From assembly GCA_948616425.1 (NCBI GenBank), contig CAPGBJ010000114.1, forward strand, positions 1 through 45,499: a stretch of 45,499 nt of DNA. Reading direction: 5' to 3'. A program made the position numbers and the translations under genes. Positions within the stretch are counted from its first letter, which is position 1. Every line of letters starts with the position of its first letter. Shown here piece by piece: positions 14,621 through 22,477 of this stretch. The notes beneath the pieces were generated by a model. It was not told where the DNA came from. It saw only the letters and a program-made list of their open reading frames with translations, and did no database searches. This DNA is from an uncultured Oscillospiraceae bacterium (GTDB taxonomy: Bacteria > Bacillota > Clostridia > Oscillospirales > Oscillospiraceae).

Positions 14621-16150
14621 TTACTGCTGCTTTTCGATGGCGCGGGCCTTTTTGTTCACGAAGTTCATCAGAATGGGGGAGAACAGAGAGGCCACAATGA
14701 GCAGGGCCAGCACGATGGCGATGGGACGGCCCAGGAAATAGCTGAGCATTCCACCTTTGGCGTTGGCCAGGATAACCGCCCGGCGCCAGTTATTTTCACA
14801 GATCTCGCTGAGCACCATGCCCAGGATCATGGGGGGCGCGGAGAAGCCGAACTTTTTCAGGGTAAAGCCCAGCAGGCCGAAGGCCAGCATCACGCCCACA
14901 TCAAACATGTTGTTGCGGATGGCGAAGGTGCCAATGCAGCACAGAGCCACGATAACGGGCCCCAGATAGCCCATAGGCACTGAACTGACCCGGGCGATGT
15001 ACCGGGCGGCGACCAGACCGATCAGACCCATGAGAATGTTGGCCAGCATAAAGCCGATCATGATGGCGTAGGTGGTGGAGGCGTTCTTGGTGAACATGGC
15101 CGCGCCGGGGGTAAGGCCGTGGATCATCATACCGCCCAGCAGGATAGCCGCCACGGTGGAGCCGGGCAGGCCCAGGGTGATCAGGGGGATCAGGGCGCCG
15201 CCAGTGGCGGCGTTGTTGCCCGTCTCGCAGGAGGCCACACCCTCCAGGGCACCGTGGCCGAACTTCTCCGGGTGCTTGGAGAAACGCTTGCCCATAGAGT
15301 AGCAGATCCAGGAGGAGACGCCGGCGCCGGCTGCGGGGACGATGCCCACCACCGTGCCCACGATGGAGCAGCGGGCCATGGTGGGGAAGAGGGTCTTCAG
15401 TTCGTGGAAGGGGGGCAGGGCCCGGCTGTGCTTCAGGTTCTCCTCGTCCTCAATGACCGAGCCCTTCTTGCCGTGGTAGACATCGTAGGCCAGGGTCATC
15501 ACCTGGGAGATGGAGAACAGGCCGATCAGGGCGGGGACGAAGTTGATGCCGTCCTCCAGCTGGATAACCCCGAGGGTCATGCGGGGGTAGCCGGTGATGG
15601 CGTCCAGGCCGACGCAGCCCAGAACCAGGCCCAGCACACCGGAGAACAGGCCCTTAATCACCGAGTCGCCCGCCAGGCTGGCAATGACGGTGAGGCCGAA
15701 CACGGACAGAAGGAAGTACTCCAGCACGGAGAACTTGAGGGAAAACGCGCCCAGAGCGGGGGCGATGAGCAGCATGGCGATGGCGCTCACCGTGCCGCCC
15801 ACGGCGGAACCCAGGGTGGCCACCCCCATGGCCTCCATGCCCCGGCCCTGCTTGGTCAGCTGGTAGCCGTCAATGGCGGTGGCGGCGGAGGCGGGGGTGC
15901 CCGGGGTGTGGCAGAGGATGGCGGTGATGGAACCGCCGTAGATGGCGGAGGTGTACATGGCGGTGAGCATGGTGAGGGCGGCAATGGGGCTCATGCCGTA
16001 GGTGATGGGGATCAGCAGGGACACGCCCATGGCCGCCGAGAAGCCGGGCAGAGCGCCGATGACCATGCCGCCTGCTGTTCCGGCCACCAGGGCAATCAGC
16101 ACATCCAGGCTGAGAAGGGATTGAAATCCGGCGATGATATTTGCAAGCAT
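14621..16150 (-). CDS. tctA: Tripartite tricarboxylate transporter, large permease
   Basis: The 509-residue, roughly 12-helix membrane protein has TctA signatures: GALPGFSAAMGVSLLIPITYGM near the N-terminus and GAGVSSWICYSMGKRFSKHPEKFG before the pseudo-repeat LPGSTVAAILLGGMMIHGLTPG. It forms the secondary-active channel that takes substrate from the TctC binding protein. ATG 16150 follows aaggagag. Order C-B-A on the minus strand matches the family, and two enzymes follow in the same operon. Confidence 0.93.
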   Translation of the reverse strand: MLANIIAGFQSLLSLDVLIALVAGTAGGMVIGALPGFSAAMGVSLLIPITYGMSPIAALTMLTAMYTSAIYGGSITAILCHTPGTPASAATAIDGYQLTKQGRGMEAMGVATLGSAVGGTVSAIAMLLIAPALGAFSLKFSVLEYFLLSVFGLTVIASLAGDSVIKGLFSGVLGLVLGCVGLDAITGYPRMTLGVIQLEDGINFVPALIGLFSISQVMTLAYDVYHGKKGSVIEDEENLKHSRALPPFHELKTLFPTMARCSIVGTVVGIVPAAGAGVSSWICYSMGKRFSKHPEKFGHGALEGVASCETGNNAATGGALIPLITLGLPGSTVAAILLGGMMIHGLTPGAAMFTKNASTTYAIMIGFMLANILMGLIGLVAARYIARVSSVPMGYLGPVIVALCCIGTFAIRNNMFDVGVMLAFGLLGFTLKKFGFSAPPMILGMVLSEICENNWRRAVILANAKGGMLSYFLGRPIAIVLALLIVASLFSPILMNFVNKKARAIEKQQ

Positions 16151-16174
16151 ATGTTCTCTCCTTCCTCACAGGGC

Positions 16175-16633
16175 TTAAAACAGCCGGGCCAACATACCCA
16201 GGTTGTCAATGTTCACATTCAGCATTCTGGCAAAGACAAAGTACATGATGAGCAGGTACGCTACGTCAATGCCCAGAATCACCGGCCAAGAGGTGCGCTT
16301 CATAAAGCGCATCAGCACAACCAGCATAATTCCGGTGGCGGGCAGATAACCGATGAGATAGAACAGCGCGATATAGACCACAACCAGCCCCCAGGTGATG
16401 ACGGGAATCTTCCAGTCGTCCCAGGTCATGGTATCGGCCTTTTCCTGATTTTTGCTTTTGCGCAGACCGTGGTAGATAATCAGCACGGACAGTACCACCA
16501 GCATACCGTCCAACAGCTTGGGCATCATGGCCGCGTCGGCGGGCAGACCGTTGTTCAGCACATAGATCAAAAGGCACAGAGCCAGACAGAAAAAGCCCAC
16601 AAACACATCTTGATGGATTCTCTTCTTTTCCAC
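16175..16633 (-). CDS. tctB: Tripartite tricarboxylate transporter, small membrane subunit
   Basis: The 152-residue protein has four predicted membrane helices and the poorly conserved sequence typical of TctB (first helix VFVGFFCLALCLLIYVLN; last LLIMYFVFARML). GTG 16633 has aaggag 7 bases upstream. It sits between tctC and tctA with a 24-bp gap to tctA. Identity rests largely on position and size, as usual for this subunit. Confidence 0.88.
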   Translation of the reverse strand: MEKKRIHQDVFVGFFCLALCLLIYVLNNGLPADAAMMPKLLDGMLVVLSVLIIYHGLRKSKNQEKADTMTWDDWKIPVITWGLVVVYIALFYLIGYLPATGIMLVVLMRFMKRTSWPVILGIDVAYLLIMYFVFARMLNVNIDNLGMLARLF

Positions 16634-16653
16634 ACAGGTGCTCCTTTCTTAGG

Positions 16654-16680
16654 GGGCGCCGGGCATTCAGCCCGGCGCCC
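16654..16680 (-). terminator. Intra-operon hairpin between tctC and tctB
   Basis: An 11-bp perfect stem (gggcgccgggc with gcccggcgccc, 5-base loop) lies between the binding-protein gene and the permease genes. No T-run follows on the minus strand. Such hairpins often protect the upstream message or give partial termination so the binding protein is made in excess. Confidence 0.65.
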
Positions 16681-16705
16681 TTTTTAGGTGGCAATGGATC
16701 CTCGT

Positions 16706-17731
16706 TTACTTGGAGACGCCCCACAGGCGCAGGCGGGTCTCCAGCTGGTCGTTGAGCAGCTGCTTATACTCGTCGCCGGTATACAGCTCCAGCTGGGCGC
16801 CCATGGCCGCCATGTTCTTCTGATAGTTCTCGTCGTCAAAGGCCTTGGTCAGGGCGTCCTGCATCTTGGCCACAATGGCGGGGTCCACGCCGGGCATGTA
16901 GGCATAGCCCCGGGCGGAGAAGGAGATGTACTCGTCTACACCGGTCTCCTTGGAGGTGGGCACGTCGGGCAGATACTCGGAACGCTCAGGGGCGAAGATG
17001 ACGATGGGCTTGTAGCCGTTGTCCTCGGCGTCCATCACGTCGCCCACGTTGGCGGACAGGATGTCGGTCTCACCGGCCAGGAACATGGTGGTGGCGTCGC
17101 TGGCGCCGTCTACGGGGATGACGGTCAGCTGGCAGCCGTGGTCCTGCTCCAGCATCTTGGCCACGGTGGCGTCGCCGCTAGTGATGCTGGAGGTGGCGGA
17201 GGCCAGCACCAGGGGGTTGGTCTTGGCGTACTCCACCAGGGAGGGGTAGTCGGTGAAGCGGGTCTCGTCGCTGCGGATGGCCAGGACCTGGTAGTCCATC
17301 ACGTGGTTGGCCAGCAGCTCAAAGTCGTCGATGGTGGTCTCGCGGGGGTTGGTCTCGTCGTAGTGGCCGAAGAGGGCGGACAGATTCACCAGAGCGAAGG
17401 TGTAGCCGTCAGCCTCGGTGTTTTGCAGCAGCTGATTCCAGGCCAGCCAGCTGCCGGAACCGGGGACGTTCTCCACAATGACGGGGACGCCCAAGTCGTC
17501 CTTCAGAGCCTCGGCCAGGTAGCGGCAGCCCAGGTCAGAGGAGCCGCCGGCAGAGTAACCGCACAGCAGAGTGATGGTCTTAGTGGGCCACTCGCCGCCA
17601 GTCTGGGTGCCGGAGGGGGTTCCGCTCCCGGAGCCCCCGTTGGATCCGGTGGGTGTCTTGCCGGGGCTGTTGCAGGCGGCCAGACTGAGGACCATGGCGG
17701 CGGACAGCAGCATACTCATCAGTTTTTTCAT
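16706..17731 (-). CDS. tctC: TTT substrate-binding lipoprotein (Bug family)
   Basis: The 341-residue protein has a lipoprotein signal with lipobox LSLAAC (Cys20), a Gly/Ser/Thr-rich linker to about residue 45, then the Bug/TctC fold starting WPTKTITLLCGYSAGGSSD, the usual entry loop that caps carboxylates. It is anchored outside the membrane and delivers substrate to TctA/TctB. It is first in the minus-strand operon, with ribosome site tggagg and the LacI-type operator about 83-121 bp upstream. Bug proteins bind various carboxylic acids, so the ligand is not predictable. Confidence 0.93.
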   Translation of the reverse strand: MKKLMSMLLSAAMVLSLAACNSPGKTPTGSNGGSGSGTPSGTQTGGEWPTKTITLLCGYSAGGSSDLGCRYLAEALKDDLGVPVIVENVPGSGSWLAWNQLLQNTEADGYTFALVNLSALFGHYDETNPRETTIDDFELLANHVMDYQVLAIRSDETRFTDYPSLVEYAKTNPLVLASATSSITSGDATVAKMLEQDHGCQLTVIPVDGASDATTMFLAGETDILSANVGDVMDAEDNGYKPIVIFAPERSEYLPDVPTSKETGVDEYISFSARGYAYMPGVDPAIVAKMQDALTKAFDDENYQKNMAAMGAQLELYTGDEYKQLLNDQLETRLRLWGVSK

Positions 17732-17813
17732 TTTGATTCCTCCAAAGTTGATTTTTTGGTATTGAAAGGGAACTCATTTCCCAGTACCAACATGGTTGTC
17801 CCAGGGGGAGCAC

Positions 17814-17852
17814 GGTTTAGTTAACCGTTTTCGTGAACCGGTTAACTAAACC
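17814..17852. promoter_or_regulatory. LacI-type composite operator upstream of TTT operon
   Basis: Two perfect 14-base inverted arms (ggtttagttaaccg and cggttaactaaacc) are separated by 11 bases. Within them is TTAACCG-N9-ACCGGTT (17821-17843), which includes aaccggtt, the CpG-centred core typical of LacI-family operators. The same composite pattern occurs before the neighbouring lacI-type gene. Confidence 0.8.
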
Positions 17853-17899
17853 GGCAAAAGAGAAGGATGGAGTCCATCCTAGTCTTTAGCTGCCCGGCA

Positions 17900-17920
17900 G
17901 GGCTGCCGGGCAAGGCTGCG
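17900..17920. terminator. Hairpin between regulator and TTT operon
   Basis: gcccggca and tgccgggc pair around a short loop upstream of the operator and after the end of the LacI-type gene. Just before it lies a palindrome aggatgga/tccatcct (about 17864-17880). It may end the regulator transcript. No strong T-run is seen. Confidence 0.45.
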
Positions 17921-18027
17921 CTGGCGCGGCCTAAATTCTATTTCGCGGTGTGGTCCAGATTCTGAATGTGCGGCGGACAGGGTGTACTGTTAGAGGAGCA
18001 TGGGGAGTGGCACTGTATGTACATGCC

Positions 18028-19038
18028 TCAGAAGGCCTGAGTGGACTGCCGAAAGGCCAGCGTCCCCTCCAGGGCCGCGTGGCCCTGACTCATTCCGCCC
18101 TCTTGAAGACAGCGGATCATCTTCTCACCGGCGACAATCCCCATTCGGTCCATAGGCTGGCGAATGGAAGTGATGCCCGGGTGGACCAGTTCGGACCAGC
18201 CCACTGCGTCATAGCCGCAGACGCCCAAGTCTTGAGGGATTCGAATTTTCCGACGCTCCAATTCCTTCAGCACCAGAAAGAGAGTGTGGGTGTTGACAGC
18301 TAGAACGGCCTTCTTTTGGCCGGGGTACTCATCTAAAAATTGATCCAGCGCATCGGGAACCAAAGCGCCCTCCCGGCCAATGAGGACCACCGACTCGGCG
18401 GGGTCCATGGAGAAGAGATACTTTGCCCCCTTTTGGAAGGCGTCGCCCATGGCATTTTTATGGAAGTTGTCCACATCCTGAAGAAAACGTACCCGTTCAA
18501 AGCCCTGTTGCTTCAGATGCACCAGCATGGAGGAGATCAGTTCGTCATGGCGGACATAGACACAGCCGTAAGGCCAGTCCTGGATTCTGCGGGTACACAG
18601 CACCACGGGGATCCCCTGTTGGCACAGCGATTCATACCGCCGGGGGGACTCCAGGCAGGGAATGATAATCAGCCCATCCACCTGCTGGTTGAGGCAGAGC
18701 TGAATGCCCTGCAACTCCTTGTCAGGGTCGTCATCGCTGCAGCAGACCACAGTGCCATAGCCATTTTTGGTGCAGACGTCGTTGATACCGGTTACTGTCT
18801 GGGCGGCCACCTGGTAGCGCAGGGTGTTGACCACGACGCCGATGAGCATACTGCGCTTGGATTTCAAGGTGCGTGCCACGCTGTTGGGCACATAGTTCAG
18901 TTCCTTGATGACCGCTTCAATCCGCTGACGGGTCTTGTCGGACATGTACTCGAAACCACCGTTCAGATATCTGGAGATCGTGGTTTTCGATACGCCGACC
19001 TCTCTGGCAACATCCGTGATCGTGGCTTTTTTCTCCAT
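18028..19038 (-). CDS. LacI/GalR-family transcriptional regulator
   Basis: The 336-residue protein has the N-terminal LacI HTH (ATITDVAREVGVSKTTISRY, residues 5-24), hinge helix region (YVPNSVARTLKSKRS) and a periplasmic-binding-type effector domain ending in GVCGYDAVGWSELVHPGITS-IRQPMDRMG. ATG 19038 has aggagga 3-9 bases upstream. It lies upstream of tctC on the same strand, and matching operator pairs before both genes indicate it controls the TTT operon and itself. It is most likely a repressor lifted by the transported acid or a derivative. Confidence 0.92.
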   Translation of the reverse strand: MEKKATITDVAREVGVSKTTISRYLNGGFEYMSDKTRQRIEAVIKELNYVPNSVARTLKSKRSMLIGVVVNTLRYQVAAQTVTGINDVCTKNGYGTVVCCSDDDPDKELQGIQLCLNQQVDGLIIIPCLESPRRYESLCQQGIPVVLCTRRIQDWPYGCVYVRHDELISSMLVHLKQQGFERVRFLQDVDNFHKNAMGDAFQKGAKYLFSMDPAESVVLIGREGALVPDALDQFLDEYPGQKKAVLAVNTHTLFLVLKELERRKIRIPQDLGVCGYDAVGWSELVHPGITSIRQPMDRMGIVAGEKMIRCLQEGGMSQGHAALEGTLAFRQSTQAF

Positions 19039-19103
19039 GTCTCCTCCTAAAAAAGTTTAGATTCTCACGGATATTGCAGTGAGTTGTTGAAATTCGTATT
19101 AGA

Positions 19104-19126
19104 AACCGGTTTTGTTTATCGGTTAA
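19104..19126. promoter_or_regulatory. Second LacI-type operator, before the regulator gene
   Basis: On the minus strand this reads TTAACCG-N9-ACCGGTT, identical in half-sites and spacing to the site before tctC. It lies about 66 bp before the regulator start and overlaps the promoter region, supporting autoregulation. Confidence 0.75.
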
Positions 19127-19337
19127 TATGGATAATAGCAAAAAAGAGAGAGCTTGTCAATTTGATTTTATGCATAAAATCCAGAATTCTTTTTTGTCTG
19201 TTTTACCAGTGCTTTACCTGGATGCTGTAGAGCGGTAAAGGTCCGTCTCGCTCCGTGGAGATCCGTCAATTTTGTAGAAAAATGGTGGCGGATTTGGCAG
19301 CTGGCGTGTATACTGAAAAGAAAATGGAGGTGCGGAC

Positions 19338-20012
19338 ATGATTTTCTGTGTGGAGGACGACAGCGGCATTCGAGAACTGATGCTCTACGCTCTGCGCGCC
19401 GCGGGCTTTGAGGCGGCGGGCTTTCCCAGCGGGCAGGAATTCTGGCGGGCGCTGGAGGGGGAGCGGCCTCAGCTGGTGCTGCTGGACATCATGCTCCCCG
19501 GTGAGGACGGTATCTCTATCTTAAAAAAGCTGCGGACGCAGGGCGCCTTCCGGGATATTCCTGTGATTATGGCTACCGCCCGAGGGACAGAATATGATAA
19601 GGTCTGCGGGCTGGACCTGGGGGCGGACGACTATCTGGCCAAGCCCTTCGGCATGATGGAGATGGTGTCCCGGGTCAGGGCGGTGCTGCGCCGGGCCGGG
19701 GCCAAAGGGGAGGAGACCGTGCTGCGGGCAGGTCTGCTGGAGTTGAGACCGGGGGAACATACCGTAACGGCGGAGGGGGTCCGGGTGCAGCTGACGCGGA
19801 AGGAGTATGAGCTGCTGCTGAACTTTCTCCAAAGCCCTGGCCGGGTGTTTACCAGGGAACAGCTGCTCAACGCGGTCTGGGGGACAGACTTTACAGGGGA
19901 GACCAGAACGGTGGATGTGCACATTGGTACCCTGCGGACTAAGCTGGGCGGGTGCGGCGAGTATATCAAAACGGTGCGCGGGGTGGGCTATCGAATGGAG
20001 GTACAGCTGTGA
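19338..20012 (+). CDS. OmpR/PhoB-family response regulator
   Basis: The 224-residue protein has a receiver domain (1-115) with acidic pocket Glu6-Asp7-Asp8, phosphoacceptor Asp50 (LLDIMLPGEDG) and Lys in YLAKPFG. A C-terminal winged-helix DNA-binding domain follows (about 128-222, LTRKEYELLLNFLQSPGRVFTREQLL ... RTVDVHIGTLRTKLG). ATG 19338 follows tggaggtg. It overlaps the sensor kinase start by four bases. With a Na/Pi transporter just downstream, a phosphate-starvation role like PhoB/PhoP is plausible but not shown. Confidence 0.93.
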   Translation: MIFCVEDDSGIRELMLYALRAAGFEAAGFPSGQEFWRALEGERPQLVLLDIMLPGEDGISILKKLRTQGAFRDIPVIMATARGTEYDKVCGLDLGADDYLAKPFGMMEMVSRVRAVLRRAGAKGEETVLRAGLLELRPGEHTVTAEGVRVQLTRKEYELLLNFLQSPGRVFTREQLLNAVWGTDFTGETRTVDVHIGTLRTKLGGCGEYIKTVRGVGYRMEVQL

Positions 20013-21289
20013 CAAGGAGAATTTTTCGTTCCATGTGCATGGCGGCCCTCTCGGTGCTTTTTGCCTGTGTTCTCCTGATTATGGGGCTGCTATATGACTA
20101 TTTTTCCAGACTTCAGCAAGAGCAGTTACGGATTCAAACTCGATTGGTGGTGCAGGGAGTCTCAGCGCAGGGGCGGGATTACTTCACGGATCTGGATACT
20201 GGCATATACCGGGTGACCTGGGTAGGGGCGGAGGGCACGGTTGTGTATGACACGGGCTTGGATGCCGCCGCCATGGACAGCCACCTGGGCCGGGAGGAGA
20301 TTCGAGAGGCTGTTCAGAACGGATATGGGGAGAGCGTGCGCTATTCCGATACGTTGACGGAGCGTTTCTTTTATGTGGCCCAGCGTCTGCCTGACGGGAG
20401 TGTTGTCCGGCTGGCGGGGCGGCAGTATACGGTGTGGGTGCTCCTGCTGGGCATCTTACAGCCGATTATCTTGGTGGCGGCGCTGGCGGTCGTCCTCTGT
20501 CTGGTTTTGGCCTCCCGGTTGACCCGAAAAATTGTGGCGCCCCTCAACGGCCTGGACCTGGAGACCCCAGGCGCCGTCTATCCGGAGCTTCAACCCCTGA
20601 TTGATCGGATTGGCAGTGAAAAGCGCCGGGAGTTTACCGCCAATGTGTCCCACGAGCTGAAGACGCCGCTTCAGACCATCTCCGGAAGCGCGGAGCTGCT
20701 GAAGGACGGTCTGGTTCGGCCCGAGGATGTTGCGCAATTCTCCGGCCGCATCTACACCGAGGCCCAGCGACTGATCTCCCTGGTGAATGATATCATGGCC
20801 CTGTCCCGCCTGGACGAGGGGGGACAGGACCTCCCATGGGAAAAGACAGACCTGTATGCGCTGGCGGAGGAGACGCTGCTCAGCCTGAAATCCAGGGCCG
20901 CCGCCGCTCAAATCAGCCTGGACCTGCGAGGGGGGTATGCCCCGCTCTTTGGCGTGCCTCAGCTGCTGAAGGGGATTGTGTTCAACCTGTGTGATAATGC
21001 GGTCAAGTATAACCGGCCTGGGGGCTCTGTGACTGTCGAGGTGGTTCGACGGGAGGGAGAGGTAGTCCTCTCGGTCAGTGATACTGGCATTGGGATTCCG
21101 GAGGAAGATCGGGAACGGGTCTTTGAACGCTTCTACCGAGTGGATAAGAGCCGCTCCAAAGAGGTTGGAGGGACCGGGCTGGGCCTGTCCATTGTCAAGC
21201 ACGGGGTCAGATTGCACGGGGCCTCCATCCAGCTGGACAGCGCGGTGGATAGAGGGACTGTGGTAACAGTCAGATTTCCAAACGGGTAG
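20009..21289 (+). CDS. PhoR-like sensor histidine kinase
   Basis: The 426-residue membrane kinase has a helix at about 10-30, an extracytoplasmic sensor segment (about 31-138), a second helix (about 140-168), a HisKA domain with His215 (FTANVSHELKTPLQT) and an HATPase domain with DNAVKYN, DTGIGIPEEDRERVFERFYR and GTGLGLSIVKHG boxes. The start is GTG 20009, overlapping the regulator stop (GTGA) with ggaggt upstream, so translation is coupled. No PAS domain is obvious. The signal may be phosphate, judged from the neighbouring transporter. Confidence 0.93.
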   Translation: MTRRIFRSMCMAALSVLFACVLLIMGLLYDYFSRLQQEQLRIQTRLVVQGVSAQGRDYFTDLDTGIYRVTWVGAEGTVVYDTGLDAAAMDSHLGREEIREAVQNGYGESVRYSDTLTERFFYVAQRLPDGSVVRLAGRQYTVWVLLLGILQPIILVAALAVVLCLVLASRLTRKIVAPLNGLDLETPGAVYPELQPLIDRIGSEKRREFTANVSHELKTPLQTISGSAELLKDGLVRPEDVAQFSGRIYTEAQRLISLVNDIMALSRLDEGGQDLPWEKTDLYALAEETLLSLKSRAAAAQISLDLRGGYAPLFGVPQLLKGIVFNLCDNAVKYNRPGGSVTVEVVRREGEVVLSVSDTGIGIPEEDRERVFERFYRVDKSRSKEVGGTGLGLSIVKHGVRLHGASIQLDSAVDRGTVVTVRFPNG

Positions 21290-21408
21290 GGCGATTTGAG
21301 GGCAACCGACCACGTGTTTCCGACGAAAACCCCAGGCAGAGGCACATCCCTCACCCGCCCTTCGGGGCTTCGTTGGAACAAATATTAGTAGAAGAGGAAG
21401 AAAACAGA

Positions 21409-22173
21409 ATGAAGAAAAAGCTGTTTCCCCTTGTGCTGGCTCTTGCGTTATGTTTGGGGTTGATTGCCCTGATAATAGCGGCCGACACATCTGGGCTGGA
21501 CGCTACATCAGCCAAGGAATTTTACAGCACGTTGGCGGGATACAAACAAACTGTGGCATATGTGGACCTGCGGGATATGAACGCAGACAAGGTGCCGGAA
21601 CTAATCATCGTATCTTCCGACTGGCGGAGTGGGGATGGTTTTCGGCATAATTTTGTTACGGTCGATATTTGGCAGGTAAAAAATGGGAAGGCCGTGAAGA
21701 CGTCCAGTACAGATTGCAGCTCGTCTACATTCTGTTGGATGGAGTTCGTGTCTTTGGAGGGAAACCTTTACATACATGCTTCCACAAGTGCTGGGCGGCC
21801 TGGATTCCACGGTGTGACAGATACCTATATTTCAGCTGACGGCTGGGAGCTTTTGAGCGCATGCTGGTATGACGAGCCGGCAAGCTGGGAATCCAATTCC
21901 GATAGTGTTGCGGATGAATTTAACAGTACCGATTTTGCCCGGGACTTCAACGGGGGGGAATATTCCTCAATTACAAGAGAGGCGTATATAGAATACATTA
22001 CAAAGTTCCGGGCAGCTGTTTCCGTGGATGGATTCATTCTTGGTGGCGGTGGACAGTCCTGGATGTGGGAAGGTTCTGAAGAAAATCAAAATGGTTCCAG
22101 TTATCAGAATGTCCTAAGCCAGTTGAAGATGAAGGCAAACACTGCTCCTGCTTCTGTGGATGGTACTTCATAG
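21409..22173 (+). CDS. Exported protein of unknown function
   Basis: The 254-residue protein has a signal peptide (MKKKLFPLVLALALCLGLIAL, cleavage near AADT) and no lipobox. YVDLRDMNADKVPELIIVSSDW (about 50-71) resembles an FG-GAP/EF-hand-like DxNxD calcium-binding turn, followed by a beta-rich body. ATG 21409 is chosen since the signal peptide starts there, with gaagagg upstream. After the stop, the +1 frame reads on as TITDTMYDGSAYTLTFFYR to 22252, hinting that the natural C-terminus has been lost by a frameshift. It sits between the two-component system and the Na/Pi transporter. I do not recognise the family. Confidence 0.7.
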   Translation: MKKKLFPLVLALALCLGLIALIIAADTSGLDATSAKEFYSTLAGYKQTVAYVDLRDMNADKVPELIIVSSDWRSGDGFRHNFVTVDIWQVKNGKAVKTSSTDCSSSTFCWMEFVSLEGNLYIHASTSAGRPGFHGVTDTYISADGWELLSACWYDEPASWESNSDSVADEFNSTDFARDFNGGEYSSITREAYIEYITKFRAAVSVDGFILGGGGQSWMWEGSEENQNGSSYQNVLSQLKMKANTAPASVDGTS

Positions 22174-22252
22174 GCCGTACACGATTACAGACACGATGTA
22201 TGATGGTAGCGCTTATACTTTGACCTTCTTTTACCGCGCTGTGGGGAAATAA
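22174..22252 (+). pseudogene. Possible frameshifted C-terminal tail of the exported protein
   Basis: In the +1 frame, directly across the stop of the 21409 gene, the sequence encodes PYTITDTMYDGSAYTLTFF and a few more residues to TAA 22250-22252. The composition (Thr, Tyr, alternating hydrophobics) resembles a closing beta-hairpin of a secreted protein. It is consistent with a single-base lesion near 22170. Chance cannot be excluded. Confidence 0.35.
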
Positions 22253-22300
22253 ATCCGGGCAGCTTTCGCCGTCTTGACGACATGTAGGCCATGAAAAATA

Positions 22301-22343
22301 CCTACCGCCTTTGATTTTGTAAGAAGGTGGTGGGCTTTTTTCG
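22301..22343 (+). terminator. Terminator before Na/Pi transporter gene
   Basis: cctaccgcctt pairs with aaggtggtggg (one G-T) and is followed by cttttttc, a good intrinsic terminator. It separates the kinase and exported-protein unit from the transporter gene. Confidence 0.75.
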
Positions 22344-22477
22344 AACGTGGAAAATTCTAAACTTCATGACATTGGCGCCTGCCGGCCCTGCTTTACAAAG
22401 ATTTTACACAAACATGATAACAGATTTGATGGTTTCCCCTTAAAATGTGCATGATAGGGAAAAGGAGGAAATCTGAT

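Noticed and set aside
15119..16687. 522-codon plus-strand frame opposite tctA/tctB
   Set aside because: Antisense to certain transporter genes; Gly/His/Gln-rich nonsense composition typical of opposite-strand frames.
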